Positions 53,229 to 62,029 of a DNA stretch of 62,029 nt are shown here, piece after piece (the first letter of the stretch is position 1; every line of letters begins with the position of its first letter). Origin of the DNA: Bacillota bacterium (GTDB lineage Bacteria; Bacillota; Clostridia; Lachnospirales; Lachnospiraceae); assembly GCA_023413555.1 (NCBI GenBank), contig JAEZPG010000012.1, positions 1 through 62,029 of the forward strand, given 5' to 3'. The notes under the pieces are model-generated. The model saw nothing but the letters and a program-made list of their open reading frames with translations. It was not told where the DNA came from and did no database searches. The position numbers and the translations under genes were made by a program.

Positions 53229-54854
53229 ATGTTAAAAAAGATGATATTTGATAAAGAGGCTGTGTTATCCATGGCAGAAGGCATTCTCTTAGTATGTCAG
53301 TTATTAGAAAAATCCTATGGACCAAATGGTCGTAGTGTGGTAGTGGAAAATGCGAGTCAATCGGTTGTCATTACTCGTAATAGTCAGATGATATTGGAAA
53401 ACTTACTATGCCAAGACAGATACCTGAATGAGGGAGTACAGTTGGTGAAAGAGGCCATACGGACTGTATATAATCAAGTGGGGGATGGCACCAAATTGAC
53501 GGCATTGCTGGTAAAAGCCATGGTAGAGGAGGGGAAAAAGTATCTAGCAGCGGGTATACGTCCTCTCTATCTGCGGGCAGGTCTTAAGAAAGCGTTACAA
53601 ACCATTGAAAAACAGATTGCAAGCAATACGGTCATAATATCAGATACTAAGGAGCTGATACATAGTGTAAAAGCAGCCTGTCGTGATTACGATATCGCCT
53701 CCATGGCAGTTAATGCATACCAGAAAGTATCTACGAAAGGGGTGATTTTAGTAAAAGCCTCAAACAGAGTAGAGAACTATATGGAGGTAGAAGAGGGTAT
53801 GAAGATAAAACAAGGCTATCTATCTTCTGCATTCTGTGAGAAAGGAAAAGATCGTATCACCTATCATCACGCCTATGTATTGGTGACAGACATGAATATA
53901 GCAAGCTTTAGCACCTTATTACCAATCCTAGAGCAAATAGTAAAGGAAGCAAGACCACTTCTTATCATTAGTGAGGATATAACCAAGGAAGCATTGGCTA
54001 TGTTACTTCATAATGTAAGTCATGGTGTATTTAAAATAGCAGCAGTCAAAGCAGAGGGGTATAAGAAAAGAAAGTCTGACTTATTAGAGGACATAGCGGT
54101 ATTGACTGGGACTAAAGTGTTAAAGCAGGACTGTGGAGATGAGATTGAAACATGTACGCTCTCTCTCCTAGGCCAGGCAGAGGAGGTGGTTGTCACCAAG
54201 AACTTTACCACTATCTATGGTGGAAAAGGGGAAGCTTGGAAGATAAAAAATCAAATAAAGGAAATACAAAAAATCATGGAGGATCAAAAGACAAATGAAT
54301 ATGATAAAGAGCAATATCGCGAAAGAATGGGGAGGCTGAAAAATGGGGTGGCTGTCTTATATGTAGGAGGAAGAACCAATCAGGAGATTAGAGAGAGTAA
54401 GCAAGGGATGGAATCTGCGGTGAGAGTGGCGAGGAATATTATTGAGGGAGGGATGCTTCCTGGTGGAGGAAGCTTCTTATATCATATGGCAGAACAACTT
54501 GACCAGTTGGCACTTTCTGAAGAAGAGGAGTATGGAAAGCGACTGCTTCAGTTAGCTTGTACTGCCCCTCTAAAGACCTTACTTTTAAACAATGGTAAAG
54601 ATCTGGGCAAGCTAGTGGAACTGCACCGGAGTAATTCTAGAATCTATAGTATGGGCTACAATACAGAAAATGACAAGATTGAGGATATGTATCGTGAAGG
54701 TGTTATGGATTCTGCTACTGTCATTTTGATGGCGCTTGAGCAAGCAGTGAGCGTAGTATCTGAATGGTTGGACTGTGCAGTACTTATGATAAGCACAGGA
54801 CCTGACAGAGAAGATCTTCAGTTAATGAAAGAGGGCGTTCCGATTATGTGGTAA
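53229..54854 (+). CDS. Divergent GroEL-like chaperonin of the nif cluster
   Basis: 541 residues from the ATG at 53229 after AAGGAGG. Full-length Cpn60 alignment: SYGPNGRSVVVE, VGDGTKLTALLV, PLLIISEDITKEAL, AAVKAEGYKKRKSDLLEDIAVLTG, GGMLPGGGSF and YNTENDKIEDM. Compared with E. coli GroEL, the Asp87 site is kept (D86), but the catalytic Asp52 is Asn (N51, ITRNS) and Asp398 is Ser (S396, GMESAV). The GGM tail is missing. No groES is adjacent. Probably a specialised folding or scaffolding factor for nitrogenase proteins that hydrolyses ATP poorly or not at all. Confidence 0.85.
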   Translation: MLKKMIFDKEAVLSMAEGILLVCQLLEKSYGPNGRSVVVENASQSVVITRNSQMILENLLCQDRYLNEGVQLVKEAIRTVYNQVGDGTKLTALLVKAMVEEGKKYLAAGIRPLYLRAGLKKALQTIEKQIASNTVIISDTKELIHSVKAACRDYDIASMAVNAYQKVSTKGVILVKASNRVENYMEVEEGMKIKQGYLSSAFCEKGKDRITYHHAYVLVTDMNIASFSTLLPILEQIVKEARPLLIISEDITKEALAMLLHNVSHGVFKIAAVKAEGYKKRKSDLLEDIAVLTGTKVLKQDCGDEIETCTLSLLGQAEEVVVTKNFTTIYGGKGEAWKIKNQIKEIQKIMEDQKTNEYDKEQYRERMGRLKNGVAVLYVGGRTNQEIRESKQGMESAVRVARNIIEGGMLPGGGSFLYHMAEQLDQLALSEEEEYGKRLLQLACTAPLKTLLLNNGKDLGKLVELHRSNSRIYSMGYNTENDKIEDMYREGVMDSATVILMALEQAVSVVSEWLDCAVLMISTGPDREDLQLMKEGVPIMW

Positions 54855-54865
54855 CGAAGAGCGTA

Positions 54866-55753
54866 TTATGCCTTCATCATAGCCATACAAAGATCAATAT
54901 AGCTTTGTAAGTTGGCAGTTAATCGTTTGTTTTTATGGTACATAATTACTAGGTTTCTACTAAGGTTAATATCTTGAATTACTAATTCGGCTAATTCACC
55001 GGATTGTAATTGTTCTTTCACTGCCTCAAAGGGAAGGATAGCGATTCCGGTGTTTCTTTTACACTCGTTAATCAATGAGGTGGCACTGATGCTTTCCCAG
55101 TAGGGCTTTAAATGATACCCATTGGTGAGCATAATTTCTTCAAACATTTCTCTTGCCCCAACGCCCTTTTCACGAGTTAGAAAACGTTCCTTCATGATTT
55201 CCTTTAACTGCAGAGTGGGTTTGAGGGTTAAATAATGATTGGGAGAGACTACGGCAACGATCCGATCATGATAAAAGGGTTGTTGGATCATATCCGTATC
55301 CGACATGGAAGAGGATTCTTCTACAAGTGCAAGATCAAGGGTATTGTTTCTTATAAGATTTTTTAGATAGGAGGATTTGTTAATGATGATCGATACTTTG
55401 GTAGAAGGGTAGAGGAATGAAAAAGAATTTGTAATTTGTCCTAGCATATGGATACCAACAGTATAGTTACCTCCAATTCTTAGATTCTCCATACCTTCAT
55501 TGGATTTTAAGTGAATAATGGATTCTTCATAAAGGGAGATAATCTTATTAGCGTAGTCAAAGAGACACTCCCCAGCCTCTGTAACATACAATTTTTGTGA
55601 TAATCGATCAAATAAGGGTCTCTCATAAAATTTTTCAAGCTCCTTAATAGCATGGCTTACCGAGGGTTGCGTCATGTAGAGATTCTTAGCAGCGGTTGTC
55701 ATATTACGCGTTTTATATACTTCTAGAAAGATGGTGAAATGCCGTAAAGTCAT
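54866..55753 (-). CDS. LysR-family transcriptional regulator
   Basis: 295 residues, ATG behind AGGGGGG. N-terminal winged helix (NMTTAAKNLYMTQPSVSHAIKELE) and C-terminal effector domain. Divergent from modABC with a 290-base gap, the usual arrangement for a LysR protein controlling its neighbour. An effector of molybdate or a nitrogen signal is an inference. It converges with the chaperonin gene, 11 bases apart. Confidence 0.88.
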   Translation of the reverse strand: MTLRHFTIFLEVYKTRNMTTAAKNLYMTQPSVSHAIKELEKFYERPLFDRLSQKLYVTEAGECLFDYANKIISLYEESIIHLKSNEGMENLRIGGNYTVGIHMLGQITNSFSFLYPSTKVSIIINKSSYLKNLIRNNTLDLALVEESSSMSDTDMIQQPFYHDRIVAVVSPNHYLTLKPTLQLKEIMKERFLTREKGVGAREMFEEIMLTNGYHLKPYWESISATSLINECKRNTGIAILPFEAVKEQLQSGELAELVIQDINLSRNLVIMYHKNKRLTANLQSYIDLCMAMMKA

Positions 55754-55804
55754 AAAAATGTCCCCCCTAAATGCGTCATCCTTGATAAAACAAATATTTA
55801 CAAA

Positions 55805-55833
55805 ATTATAAAGGTAAAGTAAATAAAATGCAA
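55805..55833 (-). promoter_or_regulatory. Promoter of the LysR gene
   Basis: Minus-strand TTGCAT (55833-55828), 17-base spacer, TATAAT (55810-55805). Confidence 0.65.
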
Positions 55834-56043
55834 TTTATATAGTAATGAATTTATTTCATATATTTAAGAAAATAATGGATTTTAGGTGGAAGACGTTACT
55901 ATTATACCGAATGCTGTTTAGCATAGATCATCTTTCTAGTACTTACTAAAACCCATTGGTTTTTCCTATTGGACGAATAAAAAGGAGAATGATAGGATAG
56001 CTAAATACCATCAAAGTTGGTTCTTATGAGAGGAGTATGAAGA

Positions 56044-56889
56044 ATGAGAAAAAAAGTGATAGGTCTAATGATGTGTATGGTAGGTATCCTGACCATGGTC
56101 TCTGGTGGTATTTCCCAAAAGTCACATCCAGGGAAAGAGGAAACAAAGATTCATGTATTTATTGCTACAAGTTTAGGTGGACCTATGGAAGAGATAAAAA
56201 AGGAATATCAAAAGAACCATCCAGAAGTAAACATTACCTATAATGCAGATAGTTCTGGAACGTTACTAACACAGATACAGGAGGGACATGAGTGTGATAT
56301 CTTTTTTTGTGCAGCAACAAAGCAAATGGATGTTCTCGAGAGGGAAGGTTATGTGACCAAAGGTACCAGAAAAGATTTACTTAAAAATCAATTGGTACTG
56401 ATTACAGCAAAGGACAGTGGTACAAAGGTAACTGCATTTTCCAACTTAAATCGCGCAAAGAGCATGGCATTAGCGGGAGGAAGTGTACCAGCAGGGAAAT
56501 ATACCAGAACCATCCTTGTAAAGTTAGGTTTGCTACCCCATGTAGAAGATCCATCTGTGTATACCTCAGAGGAGATATCCCAAATATTACATGGGGTGGA
56601 GATTAATGAATGCAGTAATGTAAGTAAGGTCACGGAAGCAGTGAAGGAAGGTGCTAATGAGATTGGAACGGTTTACTATTCGGATGCTTATTTAGTCAAA
56701 GATCAAGTTAGTATCATAGACTCAGCGGATGCTTCCTTGACTGGGGAGATTCTCTATCCTGTGGCACAGTTAGAGAATAAAGAAGCAGATGAATCCCAAA
56801 GAAAGGAAGTCACTGATTTTTTATCCTATCTTTTGTCTGAGGATGCAAAGACAATATTTGAACAGTATATGTTTCACTATGTTGGATAA
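56044..56889 (+). CDS. modA: Molybdate ABC transporter, substrate-binding protein ModA
   Basis: 281 residues, GGAG site. Signal peptide (1-22), then the ModA domain with ATSLGGPMEEIKKEYQK, YNADSSGTLLTQIQEG and CDIFFCAATKQMD, the oxyanion-binding segments. The usual lipobox Cys appears as Gly (MVSGG), so membrane lipidation is doubtful. It feeds molybdenum to the nitrogenase made next door. Confidence 0.88.
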   Translation: MRKKVIGLMMCMVGILTMVSGGISQKSHPGKEETKIHVFIATSLGGPMEEIKKEYQKNHPEVNITYNADSSGTLLTQIQEGHECDIFFCAATKQMDVLEREGYVTKGTRKDLLKNQLVLITAKDSGTKVTAFSNLNRAKSMALAGGSVPAGKYTRTILVKLGLLPHVEDPSVYTSEEISQILHGVEINECSNVSKVTEAVKEGANEIGTVYYSDAYLVKDQVSIIDSADASLTGEILYPVAQLENKEADESQRKEVTDFLSYLLSEDAKTIFEQYMFHYVG

Positions 56890-56910
56890 GTAAAGGAAAG
56901 GAGCATAACC

Positions 56911-57603
56911 ATGGAATATTTTAAGGATTTTGATTTTGATCCACTAATCATCTCATTAAAGACAGGAATTGCAGCTACTATAGTTTCCTTTTTTCTAGGG
57001 ATTTTCATCGCTGCGAAAGTTGTGAAGATGGCTCATGGAAAAAAAGCTATGGTAGATAGTATCTTAACACTTCCCATGGTTCTTCCCCCTACAGTAATTG
57101 GCTTCTTTCTCCTTTTACTTTTTAGTAGAAGAAGACCATTAGGAGCCATACTCTATGAGAATTTTGATATCAAGGTGGTACAGACCTGGCTTGGCTGTGT
57201 AATTGCAGCTACGGTAATTGCTCTTCCCCTTATGTATCGCAATGCCCGAGCAGCCTTTGAACAGATTGATAGAAACATTATATATGCTGCTAGAACATTA
57301 GGGATGTCAGAATCTAAGATATTTTGGAAGGTAATTATACCAGCAGGGTTTCCAGGAATTCTATCTGGGGCCATCTTAACCTTTGCTCGTGCCATTGGGG
57401 AATATGGGGCCACATCTATGCTGGCAGGGAATATAGCAGGAAAGACCGGGACCATTTCACAAAAGATTGCTATGGTCATACAGGATGGAAATTATACAAG
57501 TGCAGGCATCTGGGTATTGATGATACTGTTTCTATCCTTTGTCATAGTTGTGGCCATTAATCTGATTACCAGTGGAACCATGAAAAATATCACGAGGGGG
57601 TAA
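56911..57603 (+). CDS. modB: Molybdate ABC transporter permease ModB
   Basis: 230 residues, five to six membrane helices. BPD_transp_1 EAA loop (ARTLGMSESKIFWKVIIPAGFPGILSGAILTFARAIGEYGAT) matches ModB/CysT. ATG after AAAGGAG, 21 bases after modA. Confidence 0.93.
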   Translation: MEYFKDFDFDPLIISLKTGIAATIVSFFLGIFIAAKVVKMAHGKKAMVDSILTLPMVLPPTVIGFFLLLLFSRRRPLGAILYENFDIKVVQTWLGCVIAATVIALPLMYRNARAAFEQIDRNIIYAARTLGMSESKIFWKVIIPAGFPGILSGAILTFARAIGEYGATSMLAGNIAGKTGTISQKIAMVIQDGNYTSAGIWVLMILFLSFVIVVAINLITSGTMKNITRG

Positions 57604-57608
57604 GGCAT

Positions 57609-58670
57609 ATGCATATAGAGTTAGATATCCATAAGAAATATAAGGACTTTGTACTTTCCTTACAGTATGAAGGGGAATGTAATCGGATAGGAATATTAGG
57701 AGCTTCCGGCTGTGGAAAAAGTATGACATTACAAGCGATAGCAGGAATTATAACACCTGACCAAGGGCGGATAATCATTGATGGTCAGGTGTTTTTTGAC
57801 TCGGATAAGAAAATCAATCTTACTCCACAGGAGAGAAGGGTGGGATACTTATTTCAAAACTATGCGTTGTTTCCGAATATGACCGTTGCAGATAATATTG
57901 CAGCTGGTCTTGCAGGAAAGACCAAAGAGGAGAATAGGGAGCGTGTTGCCTTAATGGTGAAGAGATTTGCCCTGGATGGATTAGAAAAACGATATCCCAA
58001 GGAGCTTTCTGGTGGACAACAGCAAAGGGTTGCTCTAGCTAGAATCATGGCTTATGGGCCAAGGTTACTTATGCTAGATGAACCATTTTCGGCCTTGGAT
58101 AGTTACTTAAAGGATGCCTTACGACTTGAGATGAAGCGGCTATTAAACCAATATGCTGGGGGTATGATTCTGGTTACCCATAGTCGTGATGAGATATACG
58201 AATTCTCAGAGGAACTGGTGATTATGAATGCAGGTTGTTTCATTGAGAAAGGGCCAACCAAGGAAATTTTTAAGAAGCCTCATTTTATGGAGACAGCAAG
58301 ATTGACAGGGTGTAAGAATCTCTCTAAAGTTATGAGGATAGATGATCACCATATCTATGCAACAGAATGGGAGCTAAAACTTGAAACAAATGAGGTCGTT
58401 TCCCCGTTTATCACCCATGTAGGCATTCGGTCCCATCATCTTCATTTATCCTCTGGTAACGAGGCGAATCGATATCAGTATAAGATGATAGACATTTCTG
58501 AAAAACCTTTTGAAATAACATATTTGGTCAAACCATATCCTAGTGATGGGAACCCTATGATATGGAAGCTATATAAGGATGAGGCACTGAATATAAACAT
58601 AGGTGATCTTTGTTTTCTATATGTTGCCCCAGAGGATGTGATGATATTGAGTGAAGTCAAGGAAAGGTAG
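57609..58670 (+). CDS. modC: Molybdate ABC transporter ATP-binding protein ModC
   Basis: 353 residues. Walker A GASGCGKSM, Q-loop FQNYALFPNMT, signature LSGGQQQR, Walker B LLMLDEPFSALD, switch THSRDE. The C-terminal 110 residues form an accessory TOBE/MOP-like domain. Starts five bases after modB. ATPase of the molybdate importer. Confidence 0.93.
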   Translation: MHIELDIHKKYKDFVLSLQYEGECNRIGILGASGCGKSMTLQAIAGIITPDQGRIIIDGQVFFDSDKKINLTPQERRVGYLFQNYALFPNMTVADNIAAGLAGKTKEENRERVALMVKRFALDGLEKRYPKELSGGQQQRVALARIMAYGPRLLMLDEPFSALDSYLKDALRLEMKRLLNQYAGGMILVTHSRDEIYEFSEELVIMNAGCFIEKGPTKEIFKKPHFMETARLTGCKNLSKVMRIDDHHIYATEWELKLETNEVVSPFITHVGIRSHHLHLSSGNEANRYQYKMIDISEKPFEITYLVKPYPSDGNPMIWKLYKDEALNINIGDLCFLYVAPEDVMILSEVKER

Positions 58671-58711
58671 CAGGGGCAAAAATAACAAACAATGGGAAAC
58701 ATATATAATGA

Positions 58712-58740
58712 TTGACACAATATGGCAATTTACTTAATAT
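58712..58740 (+). promoter_or_regulatory. Promoter of the secreted repeat protein
   Basis: TTGACA (58712-58717), 17-base spacer, TAATAT (58735-58740), 66 bases before the start codon. Confidence 0.75.
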
Positions 58741-58806
58741 ATAATTAGGTTAGTCAAAGATTGTCAATGGTTGCAAGGCTGATACTTAATAATGGAGGTA
58801 ATCATA

Positions 58807-61128
58807 ATGAAAAGTGTAAAAAGTGTAAAAAGTGTTGTAGCTCTGATTTGCTTTGTTTTTCTACTGGAATCTATATTGTTGAACGCTAACTATTCGACGG
58901 TAGATGCATCTACACAGAGTGTCAATGTAAAAGCGATTGCTGGTGCAGTAGCTTTACCACTGGATGTGAAAAAGACAGTTACATTTACAGAGGATGAACG
59001 GGATAAGCTGTTCTCATTTACTCCATCAGTAACTGGAAGTTATAAGGTGGAATCTTTTGGAGTAACGGATACTGGATTTATATTGTATGATGAAGAGAAT
59101 CGTATGGATAGCTATAATAACGATAGTGGAGAAGACTATAATTTTAAGTGCTGTTTTGACCTGCTGGCAGGAAAGACATATACTTTATATGTCCAAAGTT
59201 ACGACGGAGCGGGAAGCTGTGAAGTATTACTAACTAGATTAACCAAAATGGAGATTGTTAGCCCTACACTAACTACCTATTATGTAGGAACTGAAGAATT
59301 GGATTTTGAAGGGTTATCTGCTACGTTATACTATTCTAATGGAACGAATGAGACAATGAATACTGATAACGTTATAGAACAAGCATATTATAGAAAGAGG
59401 TTTGAGATTACCTATGGTCCGGTTAAATTAGGGCTTAATACTGTTAACATATCCTATGGGGGTTTTACAAAATCCTTTACAGTAAATGGGGTAACGCTTG
59501 CGTCTCCAATGCCATCATGTTCTCCAATAACATTGGATAAAGTTGTTGATGTTTCAACAACAAAGAATGGTGAACCAGGATACTACTCTTTTGTGCCTAC
59601 TCTAAGTGGAGATTACAACTTCGAATCTTCATACCTGTCTGGCATAGTGTATATCTCGGTATTCGATGCTAGCGGAAATCTTCTTAAAAAAGATAAGTCC
59701 GCGTTTGGTGAAGTTAATACATATTATCTCCAAGCAGGAAAAACATATTATATAGTTAGTAAAATGCCATTTAATACAGGTTCATATTCGTTTACTTGCA
59801 CCCAAGTAAAGGAAGTGGATAAGCTACAAGTGGTAAGAATGCCTATTAAAACAGAGTTTCTTGTTGATTATGATTACATGAATTTAGAGGGCCTGCGTAT
59901 TAAAATATATTATAAAGATGGAACGAGTGAAGTGATATATGGATTCGAGGGTATGCGGGACGGTAACTGGAATGGATATTATGTAGGTATAGAAGGTGAT
60001 GATCTTAAAGAAGGAGATAATGTGATTAAGGTTACTTATAGAGGAAAAGCAGTATCTTTTACACTTAAGGGTGTCAGTGTTCTGAATAAGTATTCCAATG
60101 CGTCTATCATTCCAGGAGTACCGGACACCACATTGAAATTTTCATTGGCCTCCAGAGTACTTGTAAGAAAGTTCATTCCAACAGTAAGTGGGCAATATAT
60201 CTTTGAAACCAATTCCCAATACTCGATGGGTTATGTATTGTATAACAATTATGGTGAATATCTGTATTCGATATATCCTTCCGAAGACAATAATGGTCGA
60301 TATCCAAGTAAATATGCAAGATACTTGGAGAAAGATAAAGTGTATTATATAGTAATGTATAATGATTGTGATTATAGCAGTAATTCATTAACTTTAGGAA
60401 TTAGGACTGCAACTGCCTATACTGTGCCAAAAGGAATATCAGCAGTGTATGGACAGACCTTAGGACAAATAGCATTACCAAAAGGATTTTCATGGGAAGA
60501 TAAGAATATCCGCTTGAATTCGGTGGGACAACACATTTTTACAGCAAAGTATACTCCTACAGACGGGAGAATAATATCTGTAGTATCCGGAATAAGAATA
60601 ACGGTTAATGTAAAACCTCCAGTCTATAAAATCACTTATAAACTTACGGGAGGCGTAAATAATAAATCCAATCCAAATACGTATGGGTTGCTTACAAAGA
60701 ATATTACATTAGGGAAACCATCTAGGAAAGGATATGAATTTGCTGGATGGTATGCAGATGCAAAATACCGGAAAGCCGTTAATTCCATTGCAAAAACCAG
60801 CAAGGGAGCTATAACTTTATATGCAAAATGGAATAAAATAACACTAAAACAAGGTAGCATAAAAGGTCTTCTAAATAAAAAATCCGGATTGGTAGTGGCT
60901 TCCTATAGTAAGCTTTCCAAAGTAAAAGGCTATCAGGTTGTATATTCTACGGATAAGAAGTTTAAAAATGCAAAATACAAGTTAACCACTAAGACAAGTT
61001 TTTCACTCAGTAAGTGTAAAAAAGGAACCACCTATTATTTTAAGGTAAGAGGATATACAGTGGATTCTGCTGGTAAGATGGTATATGGTAAATACAGCAG
61101 CACTAAGAGTATCAAGGTAAGTAGATGA
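58807..61128 (+). CDS. Secreted protein with PPC-like and Ig-like domains, InlB repeat and Fn3 domain
   Basis: 773 residues from the ATG at 58807 after GGAGG; the first codons lie in a triple KSV repeat. Signal peptide to about residue 33. Then three units resembling pre-peptidase C-terminal domains (TPSVTGSYKVES, VPTLSGDYNFES, IPTVSGQYIFET) alternate with Ig-like units (YVGTEELDFEGLSATLYYS and FLVDYDYMNLEGLRIKIYY). One InlB B-repeat (GYEFAGWYADAKY) and a lysine-rich Fn3-like domain end the protein. No wall anchor. Same C-terminal plan as the protein at 663-2474. Confidence 0.75.
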   Translation: MKSVKSVKSVVALICFVFLLESILLNANYSTVDASTQSVNVKAIAGAVALPLDVKKTVTFTEDERDKLFSFTPSVTGSYKVESFGVTDTGFILYDEENRMDSYNNDSGEDYNFKCCFDLLAGKTYTLYVQSYDGAGSCEVLLTRLTKMEIVSPTLTTYYVGTEELDFEGLSATLYYSNGTNETMNTDNVIEQAYYRKRFEITYGPVKLGLNTVNISYGGFTKSFTVNGVTLASPMPSCSPITLDKVVDVSTTKNGEPGYYSFVPTLSGDYNFESSYLSGIVYISVFDASGNLLKKDKSAFGEVNTYYLQAGKTYYIVSKMPFNTGSYSFTCTQVKEVDKLQVVRMPIKTEFLVDYDYMNLEGLRIKIYYKDGTSEVIYGFEGMRDGNWNGYYVGIEGDDLKEGDNVIKVTYRGKAVSFTLKGVSVLNKYSNASIIPGVPDTTLKFSLASRVLVRKFIPTVSGQYIFETNSQYSMGYVLYNNYGEYLYSIYPSEDNNGRYPSKYARYLEKDKVYYIVMYNDCDYSSNSLTLGIRTATAYTVPKGISAVYGQTLGQIALPKGFSWEDKNIRLNSVGQHIFTAKYTPTDGRIISVVSGIRITVNVKPPVYKITYKLTGGVNNKSNPNTYGLLTKNITLGKPSRKGYEFAGWYADAKYRKAVNSIAKTSKGAITLYAKWNKITLKQGSIKGLLNKKSGLVVASYSKLSKVKGYQVVYSTDKKFKNAKYKLTTKTSFSLSKCKKGTTYYFKVRGYTVDSAGKMVYGKYSSTKSIKVSR

Positions 61129-61133
61129 TAAGT

Positions 61134-61172
61134 CAACAGAGCAGGGTATTTTTTGGGGATCCTGCTCTGTTG
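61134..61172 (+). terminator. Hairpin after the secreted repeat protein
   Basis: Twelve-base perfect stem CAACAGAGCAGG (61134-61145) and CCTGCTCTGTTG (61161-61172) with a 15-base loop rich in T. No T-tract follows, so termination strength is uncertain. Confidence 0.6.
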
Positions 61173-61247
61173 TCTAAAGTGAGATGGCCCCTGACTCCTT
61201 GTATTTTAAAACAAGCAAAGGAGAGTTTCAATGGATTACATACCTTA

Positions 61248-62029
61248 TCACACTGTGGAAAGACCATCCTCCTTCCGGAACTGATTTGGCGTCATTTTAT
61301 ATTTCCGCTTGAATAAACGGTTAAAATAAGAGAGATTGTCAAACCCACTCTGGCTAGCAATATCCAGAATAGAGTCGGAGGATAACCGTAAGTTTCTTGC
61401 TGCAATGGTCAGCCGATAGTCATTGAGGTAAGAGACAAAGCTGGTTCCCATGGTATTTTTGAAAAATTTCATAAAATGAGAGGGACTATAGTGGAGTAGC
61501 TCTGCCATCTGATTAATGGTAATAGGCTCTGAATAATGTTCTTCTGTATATTTAATCAGTAGCTTCATCTTTTCAAGTGATTTTGGTGTCTGTAAGACAC
61601 TAAGATCTCTTTTTTTATGGGAAAACAGAATAAAGAAAATTTGATAAAAGTATCCCTTAATGGCAAGCTGGTATCCCTCTGGTCTGGCATCGGACAGAGT
61701 GTCCACCTTCTTTAGTAACGTTGCAATCTCTTCATAGTAGGACAGGGAAGGAGTCAGAAGTAGGTTGTCAAAGGCAATAGTATTTTGAAAAAGTGGTCGG
61801 ATAAACTGGGTGGAACAGATGTCCTCATGATGGGAAAGCAGAAAATCAGCGGTAAAGAGGATATTTTCGTATTCCATAATGGCATTGGGAATGCCTTGGA
61901 TGGAATGAATCTGACCGGAAGGAATGAATAGAATTGTACCAGCTGTCACAGTATAGGTGTTATAATTGACGGAGATTTTGCCCATGCCCTTTTTTACTAC
62001 GATTAACTCCATTTCTGAATGCCAGTGCA
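61248..62029 (-). CDS. AraC-family transcriptional regulator, N terminus cut by window edge
   Basis: At least 260 residues. The frame continues past the ATG at 62012 to the window end, encoding HWHSE before MELIVVKKG, the usual metal- or sugar-binding cupin opening, so the true start lies outside. A cupin fold (about the first 100 residues) is followed by two AraC helix-turn-helix motifs (PITINQMAELLHYSPSHFMKFFK and SILDIASQSGFDNLSYFNRLFK). Targets unknown; such regulators often control sugar uptake. Confidence 0.9.
   Translation of the reverse strand, partial: HWHSEMELIVVKKGMGKISVNYNTYTVTAGTILFIPSGQIHSIQGIPNAIMEYENILFTADFLLSHHEDICSTQFIRPLFQNTIAFDNLLLTPSLSYYEEIATLLKKVDTLSDARPEGYQLAIKGYFYQIFFILFSHKKRDLSVLQTPKSLEKMKLLIKYTEEHYSEPITINQMAELLHYSPSHFMKFFKNTMGTSFVSYLNDYRLTIAARNLRLSSDSILDIASQSGFDNLSYFNRLFKRKYKMTPNQFRKEDGLSTV

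Noticed and set aside
1..62029. CRISPR array, tRNA, rRNA, insertion sequence
   Set aside because: No regularly spaced repeats, tRNA cloverleaf, rRNA segment or transposase frame was seen on either strand; this was read by eye, not by search.

Overview
The window looks like chromosome from a low-GC, anaerobic, probably spore-forming Firmicute, most likely a Lachnospiraceae/Clostridium phytofermentans-type clostridium. The evidence is the AT-rich codon use with TTG/GTG starts behind strong GGAGG sites, a clostridial nif cluster (NifI1/NifI2 between nifH and nifD, a nifN-nifB fusion, split NifV, and a 2Fe-2S ferredoxin of the C. pasteurianum type), an F-type ATP synthase with a sodium-type c subunit, and cell-wall genes of the YaaH and CwlD types. 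No tRNA, rRNA, insertion sequence or CRISPR array was seen.

Region 1 (1-20155) is a type VII secretion (ESX/Yuk-like) locus with its own phospho-signalling. The left edge cuts a divergent WXG100 gene. After a patch of duplicated, decaying sequence and a secreted repeat protein comes a long co-oriented run: FHA protein, PP2C phosphatase, membrane Ser/Thr kinase, small membrane protein, a 1759-residue Ig-repeat membrane protein, second FHA protein, MinD-like ATPase, YukD-like protein, EssC-type ATPase with two FHA-like domains, and two small helical WXG100-sized proteins. I recognise no EssA, EssB or EsaA/YueB, so the unfamiliar genes are candidates for those roles.

Region 2 (20156-32647) is housekeeping and accessory: a metal-siderophore ABC operon behind a consensus promoter with a palindromic operator, queT under a preQ1-I riboswitch (minus strand), a candidate structured RNA with 6S-like layout, a GH18 hydrolase, a CwlD-type amidase, a CxxCxxCC protein, an RpoD-family sigma factor, the threonylcarbamoyl-AMP synthase, a low-molecular-weight phosphatase, RpiB and a DUF402 protein.

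Region 3 (32648-40090) is the complete atp operon: atpZ, atpI, atpB, E, F, H, A, G, D, C. A hairpin-rich, direct-repeat-flanked insert lies between atpI and atpB, and the c subunit carries the sodium-site residues P28, Q32, E65 and T67.

Region 4 (40091-58670) is nitrogen fixation: nifH-nifI1-nifI2-nifD-nifK, a terminator, nifE-nifN/B-ferredoxin-nifV omega-nifV alpha, a broken gene, two unknown proteins and a GroEL-like chaperonin lacking both catalytic aspartates, followed by a divergent LysR regulator and modABC for molybdate uptake. Together these supply nitrogenase, its cofactor, homocitrate, electrons, molybdenum and switch-off.

Region 5 (58671-62029) holds a second secreted InlB-repeat/Fn3 protein, related at its C terminus to the one at 663-2474, and an AraC-family regulator cut by the right edge.
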